A stretch of 64,000 nt of DNA, from positions 8,006,501 through 8,070,500 of the forward strand of contig JAHQIY010000004.1 in the NCBI GenBank assembly GCA_019054805.1, read 5' to 3'. The notes below the pieces were generated by a model. It did not search any database. It worked only from the letters and a program-made list of their open reading frames with translations, and was not told where the DNA came from. The position numbers and the translations under genes were made by a program. The DNA comes from Brachionus manjavacas. Taxonomy: Eukaryota; Rotifera; Eurotatoria; Ploima; Brachionidae. Below are positions 12,541 to 22,973 of the stretch, one piece after another (position 1 is the stretch's first letter; each line of letters opens with the position of its first letter).

Positions 12541-12730
12541 ATGTCAAGCTAAAATCTGGTAAAGTCAAGCTTAAATCTGTTAAAGTCAAGCAAATTTTTT
12601 TTTTATCAGTCTCACCGAGAAAGTCAAGCCAAAAATATCTAAACTGGGAAAATCAAGCTTAAATTATTTTTTTCTGTTAAAGTCAAGCCAAAAAAAGTGG
12701 AAAGCAAGCAAATGAGATTAAAGTCAATTT
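12541..12730 (+). repeat. Degenerate minisatellite, about 20-nt unit (AAAGTCAAGC...)
   Basis: Roughly seven or eight imperfect copies of AAAGTCAAGC(C/T)(T)AAATCTG lie in tandem, with longer drifted spacers in the middle. In one frame the first units read as a Lys/Val repeat (VKLKSGKVKLKSVKVK) that continues an open stretch starting near 12367. That stretch contains one TAA, so the repeat may have grown inside a former coding exon. Confidence 0.6.
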
Positions 12731-13817
12731 CCCTTTACTCTGATAAATGTAAAAAATTTTCATGTGATTCTTGTTTAGAGAAAATTTTTCAAGTCGATTT
12801 GAAAAAACTGGTACGACAAAATACTGAGAATCATTATTGGGCAAAATAATAATTTATTTTAATTTTAGGTTTTTACTTAAATCTAGACATTTCTTTAAAA
12901 CCATATTTATTTTTGAATTCTGTAGTGTTATTTTTTAAAATTCAGAATAAAGATCTAGTTTATTTTATTAAAAAAAAAATCTAATTAGAGGGTTTAATTG
13001 GACCCTTTTAGGTTTACACTTAGTAAAAAAAAACGGTCTTTGGGTGTTAATTATTATCATACTTTTAAATGAAAAAAAAAATATATACTGTTTTGAGCTC
13101 GTAGAATAACCTTGTGATTTTTATTTTTATCTTTTTTGATGTAATGACCACACTGGATAATTTTTATTGGTATTTAAGATTTTCACCGATTTTTTTAAAA
13201 TAAATCCTTATTTTTAATACACTGAGTTTTAGATAGAATTTAATAAAAAATATTGAAAAAAAAAATGAACTAAATCAAGAAGCTTCTATTGTTTTTCTTG
13301 ATGCAGGTAAATTTTATTTGTACACGAAACCAAGTGTATTTTTATTTAAAAAATTAAATATAAGAAAAATAATTTTAATTATTAAAATTATAGTCTCTAT
13401 AGAGATTAGATTAAATTTGTTTTTAGATTCACCTAAAAAATGATTTATTTTTTAAGAGTTTATTTCATTTTATCCTAACTTTTTGGGTGTAAAATTTCCA
13501 AACCCTTAAAAAAAGTGTCAAATAATTTTTCAAATTACGAATTTAAATGTTAACTTAACATTAAAAATACTGTTTTAAATTCTAGAACAAATAATTTACA
13601 TTTTGAATTATGTTTTAGTTCAGCTCAAACAGATAAAACATGTTAATTTTTAAGATTGAATTACTTTATTTTAGATGATACACCTTTCAACGAATTATTT
13701 GAAAGTAAAAAATTTTAGTGAAAAAAAAATTCGGTAATAATTATTTATTTGAGTAATACATATGATTTTAATATTAAAGGGAAAATGTTGGTAAAATTTT
13801 TTAAGATCAATTTAAAA
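12731..13817. other. AT-rich spacer, nothing recognised
   Basis: Homopolymer-rich AT sequence with no ORF, no repeat arms and no RNA gene that I can support. Confidence 0.4.
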
Positions 13818-14410
13818 ATGAAAATTTTAATAATTTCTTTGAGCGTTCTTTTAGTTTCTAAATTCTATTATGCACTTTAAAGTATTGCACAATTGACATG
13901 GTACGAATCATTTGCCAGATGCTGTAAATCATATCCAAATTATGACCCTCATGTATCAACTAATAAATGCGATTTGTATTCTCCTTGGTATGAATTCAGA
14001 TATTAAATATTTTAATTTATCAAAATGAAATATTTTTAAGCTCATATCCAGGCTGGTTTGCTGGTCAAACCAAAAATCGTTGAGCTGGGTGAAATCGAAT
14101 AATATCGTATAGTTTTTCGATAGTTCAGATCCAAATGGTGTTAACTGGGCTACCAAATATGCCAGAAAAATAAATCGCTTGAGAAAAAATGGAAAAACAT
14201 TCACAGCTATTGTAGCTGACACTTGTGGTGATCATGATTGTAATGGATGTTGAACTAAAAATGCTAAAAATGTTTTTTTGGTCGACACGGAATACCAGTT
14301 ATAACCATTCACAATTTTTACAATTACTAATATTTTTTCTAAGTACTGTTTTGAAAAACTTTGGAAACTTGAATTCTGCAACAGGAACAATTGAATTTGA
14401 AATTTTTTAA
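13818..14410 (+). pseudogene. Secreted double-psi-beta-barrel-like protein, broken
   Basis: Three exons can be traced: 13818-13987, 14041-14297 and 14344-14410, with introns of 53 and 46 nt. Exon 1 starts with a signal peptide (MKILIISLSVLLVSKFYYA), followed by a Cys-containing mature start (TWYESFARCCKSYPNYD). Exon 2 has YPGWFAG, then DPNGVNWATKYARKINRL and the core GKTFTAIVADTCGDHDCNGC, which looks like the barrel strands of expansin/barwin/RlpA-type domains. Exon 3 ends GTIEFEIF. Lesions: TAA at 13878-13880 just after the signal peptide; a frameshift between about 14080 and 14113, with TGA 14081-14083 and TAG 14110-14112 flanking it; and TGA 14251-14253 where a Cys would be expected. Family assignment is by motif memory only; a secreted wall- or matrix-binding role would be inference. 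Confidence 0.55.
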
Positions 14411-16020
14411 TTAATAATGAAATTTATTTAAAATTGAATTAATTATTAAATTATTGAATAATAGAAAAAAATATATCAGCAGCTTATTTCTTATTTTAAT
14501 AATCAAAAAAATTGCATTCAAATAAAACTGAATAGAAAACAAAATGAAAAATTAATAAAAATTATTTTTATTGTAATAAAATCGTTTTAAACATAAAAAT
14601 TTATCTAAAAGTAAAAGGACTATACTAGTGATAAAAAAGTATAGTCTTTTTAAAAATAATTCATAACAAAGGGTACACAATTTAATTTTTATAAATACAT
14701 ATTAAATTAGTTTAAAAAATATTATTTATCTCCTTTTAGCATTACTTCATAATTTAACATTAAGACAATTTTGTCAATCTTGGTTTTCGAACCGCATAAT
14801 TTCCATTCAAGTTATCTTTCTAATGATCTTGGCTTAATACGACGCTTCTCTGTCATTTGACAATTTCAGTTATTAGCTAGGAGATGTGATGGTTAAGTTG
14901 CATTTTTTTCCAAACAGACTATTTGAAGATCATGTTTCTTAGTTGAGATCTTAGGCCTTCAAAAACTTGGACACAAAATTGAGCTTTGCCATTTATTATT
15001 TAAAATTGAAAAAGAATTAACTCATTTAATTATTATTATTTTTTTATTAATTTGTTTTTTGTGCCGTTCTAAATTTTAATTTTTTTGTCTTAAATTATTT
15101 TTTATTTTTTAATAACAAGTTAAATATCGGATTTCTATTAAATTCATTTTTACTTAATTTTTTTTAAATATAATCATTATAATTGAGGAATGAAAAAATT
15201 TGGGGTATTTTATTCAAATTGTGTGCTATCTGTTTTAATCGTCTTTTTTGAAAACAAGGCCGAAATTAGTATAAGTTACTTAAAGATATGCCTTAAATAG
15301 CAAAAGTTATTATGTTGAAAACTGCATGAGTCTCCTTATTCAAGACATCAAAGCAGAGTTTTATATGAGTTCAAGTTTTTTAAAGGTAGATTTAGATTGG
15401 AATTTTAAGGAAAATCCAATGTTTTAAGTTAATAAAAATGATCTCCCTAATCATACATGTTTAAAGACAACAAAATCTCAGCCTAATAAATTTTTTGCAT
15501 GCCGAATTTTTTTTTAAAAAAATCAATTTAAGTTATTGTACCTGGTCTTAATTAATTTTACCCAAAAATTCAACTGTGCTACAGGTTTCATCTGGGCTTG
15601 CAACTTGTAAATTTAATACAACCCTGTATTTAAAAATAAAATAAAATTTGATTGAAAATATTCTAATTGAAAAAATATTTCTTTTTTAAATCAATCAAAT
15701 AAATGATCAAATTAAATCCTATTGATGTTTAATTTCCGCTTTTTGGTTCATAGAAAAAATTGTAGTAAAAATTAAAAAGGCCACATAAGCATTTTGCACT
15801 TTTTTTAAATTTTTTATTTAAATTTAATTTATCAAAAAATTTATTTATTTTTGTTCAAATTGTTGATATTTTGGTAAAAAACTTGATTTCCCAAAAATAA
15901 AATATTTTTTAATAAAATTTATTTATTAATAAAATTTTGTTATAGCTACAAATTTTATTATATTCATAGAGATTCATTTAACAACAATATGAGTATTTTA
16001 TCTTAAGGTCTAGATTTTAC
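14411..16020. other. AT-rich intergenic region
   Basis: No gene, RNA gene or repeat arms recognised. Several slightly less AT-rich patches (for example 14740-14990) have stops in every frame. Confidence 0.4.
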
Positions 16021-16461
16021 ATGTTACCCCATAAAGACTGCAGGCCTAAAAAGGTTCAGACTTACGGCGAATTTTTCGGAATAGATCAGCTATTGATCTA
16101 TTTTAACATAAAAAATACCCAAACTATCAAAAAGTTACTTAATCTCAATGTAAATTGTGCCCATTTGAAGAGCTATTTCAAGCAAGACGAGCTCAAAGAA
16201 ATCGAACCACTGATAAGCCTGTTGTTGTCCAAAGACGAAGCTCAAATAAGCAATTTATTAAGAAACTCTGCGGCCCGAGAACCACTAAAAGATACTAAAC
16301 TATCTAATCCTAATAAAGCTAGGTACACCGACAAAAAATTTGATTGTAAAATCAAACAAATCAAGCCTGCACTCAAAACAAACTTACTGACAAAGAGTGA
16401 ACTTAACTCAATAGGTAAAAAGGATTTAAAACGTCTTATAATGTATGTCGACAACTTTTAA
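16021..16461 (+). CDS. Hypothetical 146-aa protein, single exon
   Basis: An open frame of clearly gene-like codon mix, with no family recognised. The protein is Lys/Leu-rich and probably helical: LLIYFNIKNTQTIKKLLNL near residue 30, then an acidic/Leu helix (DELKEIEPLISLLLSKDE), then a basic C-terminal third (KARYTDKKFDCKIKQIKPAL). No signal peptide or membrane segment is seen, so it is probably cytosolic or nuclear. The start is the first ATG after a run of stops; a TTTAATAAATT polyadenylation-like site lies about 40 nt after the stop. An overlapping minus-strand ORF is a shadow. Confidence 0.5.
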   Translation: MLPHKDCRPKKVQTYGEFFGIDQLLIYFNIKNTQTIKKLLNLNVNCAHLKSYFKQDELKEIEPLISLLLSKDEAQISNLLRNSAAREPLKDTKLSNPNKARYTDKKFDCKIKQIKPALKTNLLTKSELNSIGKKDLKRLIMYVDNF

Positions 16462-17948
16462 TTCAACAAGCACCTTTCAAAATTATTTTTAAACATACTT
16501 TATTTAATAAATTTACTTTTAAACTAGTACCGATTTGCCTGATCGATATAATTAATACTTAACTTTAGAAAATCAAACAAAATCTAAATCCTCTTGTACT
16601 CATAAGCTTGGATTAATAGTATAAAAAAATTTTAAGCTTCAACGCATTTACAAATTTTGTTGACCAACTAGACCAATTTCAAACTTTTTGACTTCAAAAA
16701 TAAATACACCACTGAGCTGGTAATTACTAAACATTTAATTTATAGATAGTATAGTGTTTGAGCAAATTAGTGTGTAAAGATCAAACTAAAAGTTGTATTC
16801 CCTCAGTCAAAGATCGTGCTAATTAAGCATGTTTAAGTACGCGTTATGCGTTATATGGAAAATTTATCTAGCTTTCGACTCTAGCCATCTATTAATAATT
16901 CAAAGCCGTCAGTGGTAGCTTCTGCTAGGTAATAATAGTCTCTTACATTCTAATCCGGAAAGAAATTCCAAATCTTTATTCAATTTATTCAAATAAATTT
17001 TTTTAAACTAGATTTTAATTATTTTTCACAAATATATTTTTATAATAAAAAATAGAAGTCAAAAATTAAAAAATTGAATTTTTAAGGATAAAATTAAAAG
17101 AAAAATCACTGAAATTTATTTAAAAAAACACTTAAAAAATTGTATTTTTTACGAACAGGTGACAAAAGTAATTAAGAAAAATTTCATCTTTGATAGAAAA
17201 GAAATGTAATTTTTAAATTATTTTTAGGTGTCACTCTGATTTCACCGTTATGAAACAAAAATCTTGAATGTAAACTATTCATATTTTTCTCTTATATTAA
17301 CATTAGTTCTTGGTTGTTGTGTCGACCAAATGAATTAATCTTTAACTTAAAAATCTGAAATAACCAATTCTTAGGGAAAAGTCCTGGTTTTTCATATTTC
17401 TTGTTCTAAATGTAAATTTCCAAAAAAAAATTTCTGAATAAACTTGAGTTGTACAAGCTTGAAAAATAAACTCTTATTTTCTATCAAGACGATTTGATTA
17501 AAAATGTGACTTCAAAAATTATTGCTGCTAAATTAAAATTTTAAGTAACATAAATCAATTAGTTATTTTTCAAGCTTCTTTCCATAGTTTAGATTTTGAC
17601 AAGGATTGTTTCTTAATTTTTTTGGAACTTTAAAAAAAGATTTTAAGCTAAGCAAACAACCTTTCACCTTTCCTTTTAATTTTGCTAAGATAGTCTCAAG
17701 GAAATGACCACAAAATCAAAAGCTATTTTTAATAATCAAGCAAATAATATAATCATTTATATTTTATCATTTACAATTTAATTGATCAAATTTGATTTTT
17801 ATCACAAATTCTTTTTTTCATAAACTAATTTAAATTTTACAAATACACAATCAATCGATTGGTAAAATTTACCACAAATTGTAGCTGTACCCCATAAAAA
17901 CTTTAAAAAAAAACTAACTTGTGTTGAAGATTATTTTTTTTCTTATCA
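16462..17948. other. AT-rich intergenic region
   Basis: No gene recognised. A less AT-rich patch at about 16790-16960 is noted among the rejected items because a few words in it recall the 5' end of 18S rRNA. Confidence 0.4.
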
Positions 17949-19244
17949 GTGGAAATATTTTGATGAATTTTCCCTTAAAATTTGGCTTTTTTTCAAATAA
18001 TTTAAAAATCCAACAAATTTCATTTTTATCTGTTCCTTTTATTAACACTAGAATTACCAATGTAATTTTAGGAAGCTCTAGACTTCTAAAAAAATATTAT
18101 TTTGAGTGGGATATTAACATTGTTAATAAAGACTACATTCTAAAATAAAAACTTTTTATTTTATTTTTATTTTTAAAAAGCTTTAGAGTTTAAAGTCATT
18201 TTTAGATCAAAATTATGTAAAAAAACAAATAACTTAAAAAAAGAACAAAATGTAAAAACATATTTTCCAAAAATAAAGCCTAAATTTAACTTTTACTCTA
18301 GCAAAAAACTGTCTTTACTCTCATAGATAAATTAAAAATTAAAAAAATTGCGGAGTTAATTTCAAAAAAGAAAATAAGTCAACTTTAAATTTTTATTTAT
18401 GAGAGTAAAGACAGTTTTTTGCTAGAGTAAAAGTTAAATTTGGGCTTTATTTTCGGAAATATCCCATATTCAAGGTATTTTCTAGATAATTTAATTTTAA
18501 TTGTTATAACATATAAACTATGTAAATAACTCTAATAGAAAAGACGACTAGGACTTACTCTTAGAGTCCTCAACACGAGCCTAGGCTATTTTTTCTTAAT
18601 TTTATAAATTATTTAAATGCTGAAATGATACTTAAAAATGTTCATTTTTCATGCTGACGACTCTTGGTAAAATTTTTTTAAATAAAATAAATTTTTTAAA
18701 TAAATTTTAATTTAAATAAATAAATTCATAATTAAAAAGGTTATTTTTTCTGAAAGTGCAGCTTCTAACCTTCAAGAAATTTTAATATAAAAAAAAAATG
18801 TTTTTTTCATTAGTTCTATATTAAGATATAAATTGAAGATTAAATTTTTCTTGGTTAAAGTCGAAAATGACTGTCTAATATTATCACAAATTCTGAAACT
18901 ATTAGAAAGTCCAAGTTTTTATTAATTTTACAATAAATTGTCTTTTGATTTTTAAAGGTTATTTGTTTTTTTACATAATTTTGATCTAAAAATGACTTTA
19001 AACTCTAAAGCTTTTTAAAAATAAAAATAAAATAAAAAGTTTTTATTTTAGAATGTAGTCTTTATTAACAATGTTAATATCCCACTCAAAATAATATTTT
19101 TTTAGAAGTCTAGAGCTTCCTTAAATTACATCCGTAATTCTAGTGTTAATAAAAGGAACAGATAAAAATGAAATTTGTTGGATTTTTAAATTATTTGAAA
19201 AAAAGCAAAATTTTAAGGGAAAATTCATCAAAATAATTCCACTC
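17949..19244. mobile_element. Long near-perfect inverted repeat (foldback element) with nested hairpin
   Basis: Left arm 17949-18234 and right arm 18959-19244 (286 nt each) are reverse complements with only scattered differences. Examples are TCTAGACTTCTAAAAAAATA and GGATATTAACATTGTTAATA. The 724-nt loop holds a second inverted pair at about 18266-18330 and 18394-18462, sharing GTAAAGACAGTTTTTTGCTA. The left arm has an incidental 75-codon ORF, interrupted in the right arm, that looks like no protein. A transcript would form a long double-stranded stem. The best reading is a foldback/MITE-type DNA element that received another palindromic element. A locus-specific inverted duplication is the alternative. 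Confidence 0.8.
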
Positions 19245-20306
19245 ATGTATTTAAAGATTAGAATTATTTTTATAATTCATTAAAAACTGCAAGATTGTTT
19301 AAATGAAGGCTGTAAATTTTCGAGTCAAATCGTCCAAAGTCCAAAATTATCAAAATTATTTTTTTTTAAAAAAAAGACCACTTTTGATACACAATTGCAT
19401 AGCAGGTCTTGATTTAAAGAAATATTCTTGACTTAAAAACTAACTTAATGAATATTTTTTTAGAAAAAAGTAATTTTCAGAAATTTCAGAAAAATTGTTT
19501 TATTTTAATTAAAGATAAAAGGTTTATTTGTGTGTCTATTGTTTTATGGTTAGTAAAAATTGGAAATTTGATCTTGTTAGAGAATCAGCCAAAAATCAGG
19601 TACTGAAATCCGAATATGGCAGTAGACAATGACAAAGTGCGGAAATGGAAAACCTTATCGACAAAAAAGGAATTGTTAAATCACATAAATGATGCGAAAA
19701 TTTCAGCTTTTTGATTAGTAGCGAGTGACTTTTTGATTTAAAAAAAGGAAGCCCTGATTTTGTTTTAGCTAAAGGAAATGTGCTCAACGGGCTTGATATT
19801 AATTGCCACCTTGCATTCTAAAACTGTTTGCCACAAAAATAGACAAAACTTAACTAATTCAAAAAAAAGTTTTAGAGCCAAATTCTTCAGCATATTTTGT
19901 ACTAAGCGGAAGATAAACTCTAAATCAAACGTATTAAAACGAGTCTTAAGAGAGATCATGAATTTTTCCAAAATAGACGACAAACTATTCATATTAGCTA
20001 TAGATTAATCCAGTTTGTTTTATTTTTCTTTCAAGTGTCACACTTGACTTGATTAGATTTAATTAGGTTCTAAGGCATTTTTCTAAATCAACCATTTGAT
20101 TCGCTCCAAACAAAAAATATTTTTTTCTTTCCCGGAAATAATTTTCAAAACCAATCAAATTAAAAAAGACAAAATTTGTCAAATCAAAATTTTACTTTTT
20201 TAAATATCAAACGCGTTTTTCGCTCGTATTTATTGCATATCTTACCCAAGAATTATTTTCTACACTTTTTACTACATTTTTTTCTACACAACAAAAAAAA
20301 TCACTA
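19245..20306. other. Intergenic region upstream of the zinc-finger gene
   Basis: Contains a 76-codon ORF (19778-20008, +) in a slightly GC-richer patch from 19590, with no recognisable domain; it may be a dead transposon fragment. The last 150 nt lead into the zinc-finger start. No core promoter motif stands out. Confidence 0.35.
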
Positions 20307-22973
20307 ATGGAAATAAAGCTTGAGCCAGTCCACAACTTGAGTAAGCCTATCTTGTGTTTGTCCAGTTCTGAGAATAAACTGTTTTACCAAGACGAGTCCA
20401 GGTCTAAAGCACTCTCAACCAGTGGTCAAGCTTCTGCTTTCAAGCCTTTGCTGAGTCAATCGGCTGAACAAGCCAAGTACAAATTGAAGCTAGAGGACGC
20501 AGAGAGCTCTTCTTCGTCTTCTGTGGAATTTTCTTCATCCTCGTCGGCCAGCTCGACTGCCAGCTCGTCCCACTCCAGCTCACGGCAATCAAATCCCTTT
20601 TACATAGACAAGATATTCAATTTTCAGAATATGTATTTGTTTCCGGGCTCCTCGGGACACATGGACAATTTGACGCCCGGCCAGACTCACCCAGCCTTCT
20701 ACAATCCACTCATGCTAAATGATCTGCAGCATTTGATGCAGCAGAATTTACAGAATTTTTACTCTAGCCTAAATCAAGTCAAAACACCAGAACAGGAACC
20801 GGCCAAAGCAAAAAATAACTTTTCCATTGAAAGAATTTTGTCCATGCCCTCAGATCTGAAGAATTTCAAAAAAGCTGATACAACACCAAACTACATGGCT
20901 ACAAATCAGCCAATTTTCTATCCTAAATTTAATCGATTTAACGCACCGATTGGCATTACTGCACCGATTCCGTCGACGGTGAGCACCTTGCTCAACAAAC
21001 AGAGCAAGCCAGTTGGATCAATAAGGGGATACAAATTTGAGAATTGTGATCCAAAGGATCAATTAGCACCAAAGTCAAACAAAAATGCCAAAAAATACAA
21101 GTGTGACTTGTGCGGACGTGGATTTAGTCGAAGCAATACTCTAATTACACACAGAGTAAGTTAAATATTTAATCTTGATTTTAGCGCTATTTTGATAAAA
21201 TTTTTCAAAATATTATTTAAATTTTTTTTATTATATTAAGTAGAAAAAAATAAATCACCATTTGTTTGGAAAAATTTAAATGCTTGAAACTGAAATTTAA
21301 AAATCATCTTTTTATTAAGACACTAAAAGCAAAAATTTTATTAAATTATTTGTTATTTAAATTTTTTTTCAAATTCTGGTAGACTCATGTGCACATTTTT
21401 CTATACTTAATTAAAAAAAAAAATTAATAATATAAATTAATTTCCAATTCATAAAGAAAAGATTATTTATTATAGAAAAAGGCAAATGATCTTTTATTTT
21501 TAACCAGAATTTTTACTTTGTTATTTTATTAACCCAACTGTAGAATTAAGCTTAAAAATTTTAAATTATTTTGAAATTTGATGAAAAATTGTTGATAGAA
21601 TTGAAAAGAGAATTTACCAGCTTTAACTAAAATAAACATTAAGATTGAAGGAGGTTTTTATAATCGGGACAAATTTGTTCGACTTCTTAATGTTTAGGAA
21701 CCTTATTATTTAATTTTTCTATTTTTATTCAAAAGTCTTGATATGAGGGGTTGTCCGCCACTCGAATACGATTTTAAAATCAAATAAATATTGCCAAAAA
21801 AATTTTAAAGATTAATTCAATCAAACTAATCAATTTTGTTTTTTTTCGAAAATTATTTTTTAAAAATAAATTTAGTCTCGAAAATTTCAATTTTCACAAT
21901 TAGGAATCAAATTTTTATTTATTCATTTAATCCAAGAAGGCTATTTCTGTGAGAAAAAAATAAAAGTCGAAAATTTTTTTTTATAGATTTTTGATAAGCT
22001 TTTAACTTTCTCTTAAACTCAATTTTATCTCAAATTAAATGCAGCTTTTTTGAATGAAGATTACTTAACGAATACAAAAATATTCAGTACCGGCAAGATG
22101 GTTTAACTCTTAAAAAAACATAAATAGGTGACATAAATATCTTGATGTATTTTTATAAGACGCTTTTAGACAAGAACCGAAATTTCAAATATTTAACAAA
22201 ATCAGCTGCTAAACTATTTGTGTTTTTTAAGCGAATTCATACGGGAGAAAAGCCGTTTGAATGTAATATATGTGGAAGAGCGTTCAGACAGCCCGGTAAT
22301 CTGACCCGCCACAAGTTGACACACACTACCATAAAGCCATATTCATGCAACAAGTGCGGCAAGTCGTTCAACCGTGTTTCCAATCTACATGCTCATATCA
22401 AAATTCATTCAGACGGAAAACCTTATGTGTGCATTGTTTGCGGAATGGGCTTTTACCAAAAAGTGGATCTCAAACTCCATGCTCTTGCGCATTCAAGTAA
22501 ATTTTAGCTTGACAATATTAGATGATTGCTTAATGTTTGGCAAAATTTAAGGTGACAAAATGCATGAGTGCAGCTTTTGTAAGAGAACATTTAAACAAGC
22601 CGCCCATCTAAAGTATCACTTGCACTCTCATTTAAAGCAGTTTGATAAATATGACAATGAGTTGAAGCAATTGGAACTTAAACGACTAGAAAATGAGGCA
22701 AATGAAAGTAGAGTGTCTGACAGTGTACACGACGATATTGATAAAAAGATAGACCAAGAGTTTGAAGAGCACGAGGATGATGAGGAAATAGAAGAGGACG
22801 AAATGGTCGAGGAGTTTGAAGACGATGAAGAATTAAACGAAGAATTCGAAGAGTCGGATGAAGATTTAAATGAAATTGAAGTAGAGAACATTTCTAATGA
22901 AGAAGAAAACAGCAAGGAACTTGAATTAAACATTCGAAATGACGACCATAATAATTCCAGTCAATCGAATTGA
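20307..22973 (+). CDS. C2H2 zinc-finger transcription factor, Fezf-like, with EH1-like motifs
   Basis: Exons 20307-21155, 22232-22496 and 22552-22973 give 1536 nt in frame (511 aa), with GT...AG borders. A Ser-rich stretch lies at residues 67-93. Two EH1-like heptads follow: FYIDKIF (98-104) and FSIERIL (172-178); such motifs recruit Groucho/TLE co-repressors. Five C2H2 fingers start at about residue 264, split by intron 1 exactly before RIHTGEKP: YKCDLCGRGF, FECNICGRAF, YSCNKCGKSF, YVCIVCGMGF and HECSFCKRTF. A Glu/Asp-rich tail ends the protein. The order of fingers 2-5 and the FSIERIL motif recall Fezf repressors of neural patterning, but finger 1 differs and Fezf has six fingers. Predicted: nuclear, sequence-specific repressor. 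An orthology call needs a tree. Confidence 0.85.

Noticed and set aside
16790-16960. Words resembling the 5' part of 18S rRNA (TCAAAGAT..., CATGTTTAAGTAC)
   Set aside because: Only about 30 nt match loosely and the flanks diverge at once; treated as coincidence or an unprovable scrap.
17921-18148. 75-codon ORF in the foldback arm
   Set aside because: AT-rich composition, disrupted in the other arm, no domain.
19778-20008. 76-codon plus-strand ORF
   Set aside because: Short, overlapped by an antisense ORF, no recognisable domain; probably chance or transposon debris.
22628-22933. Ser-rich minus-strand ORF
   Set aside because: Antisense shadow of the Glu/Asp-rich tail of the zinc-finger protein.
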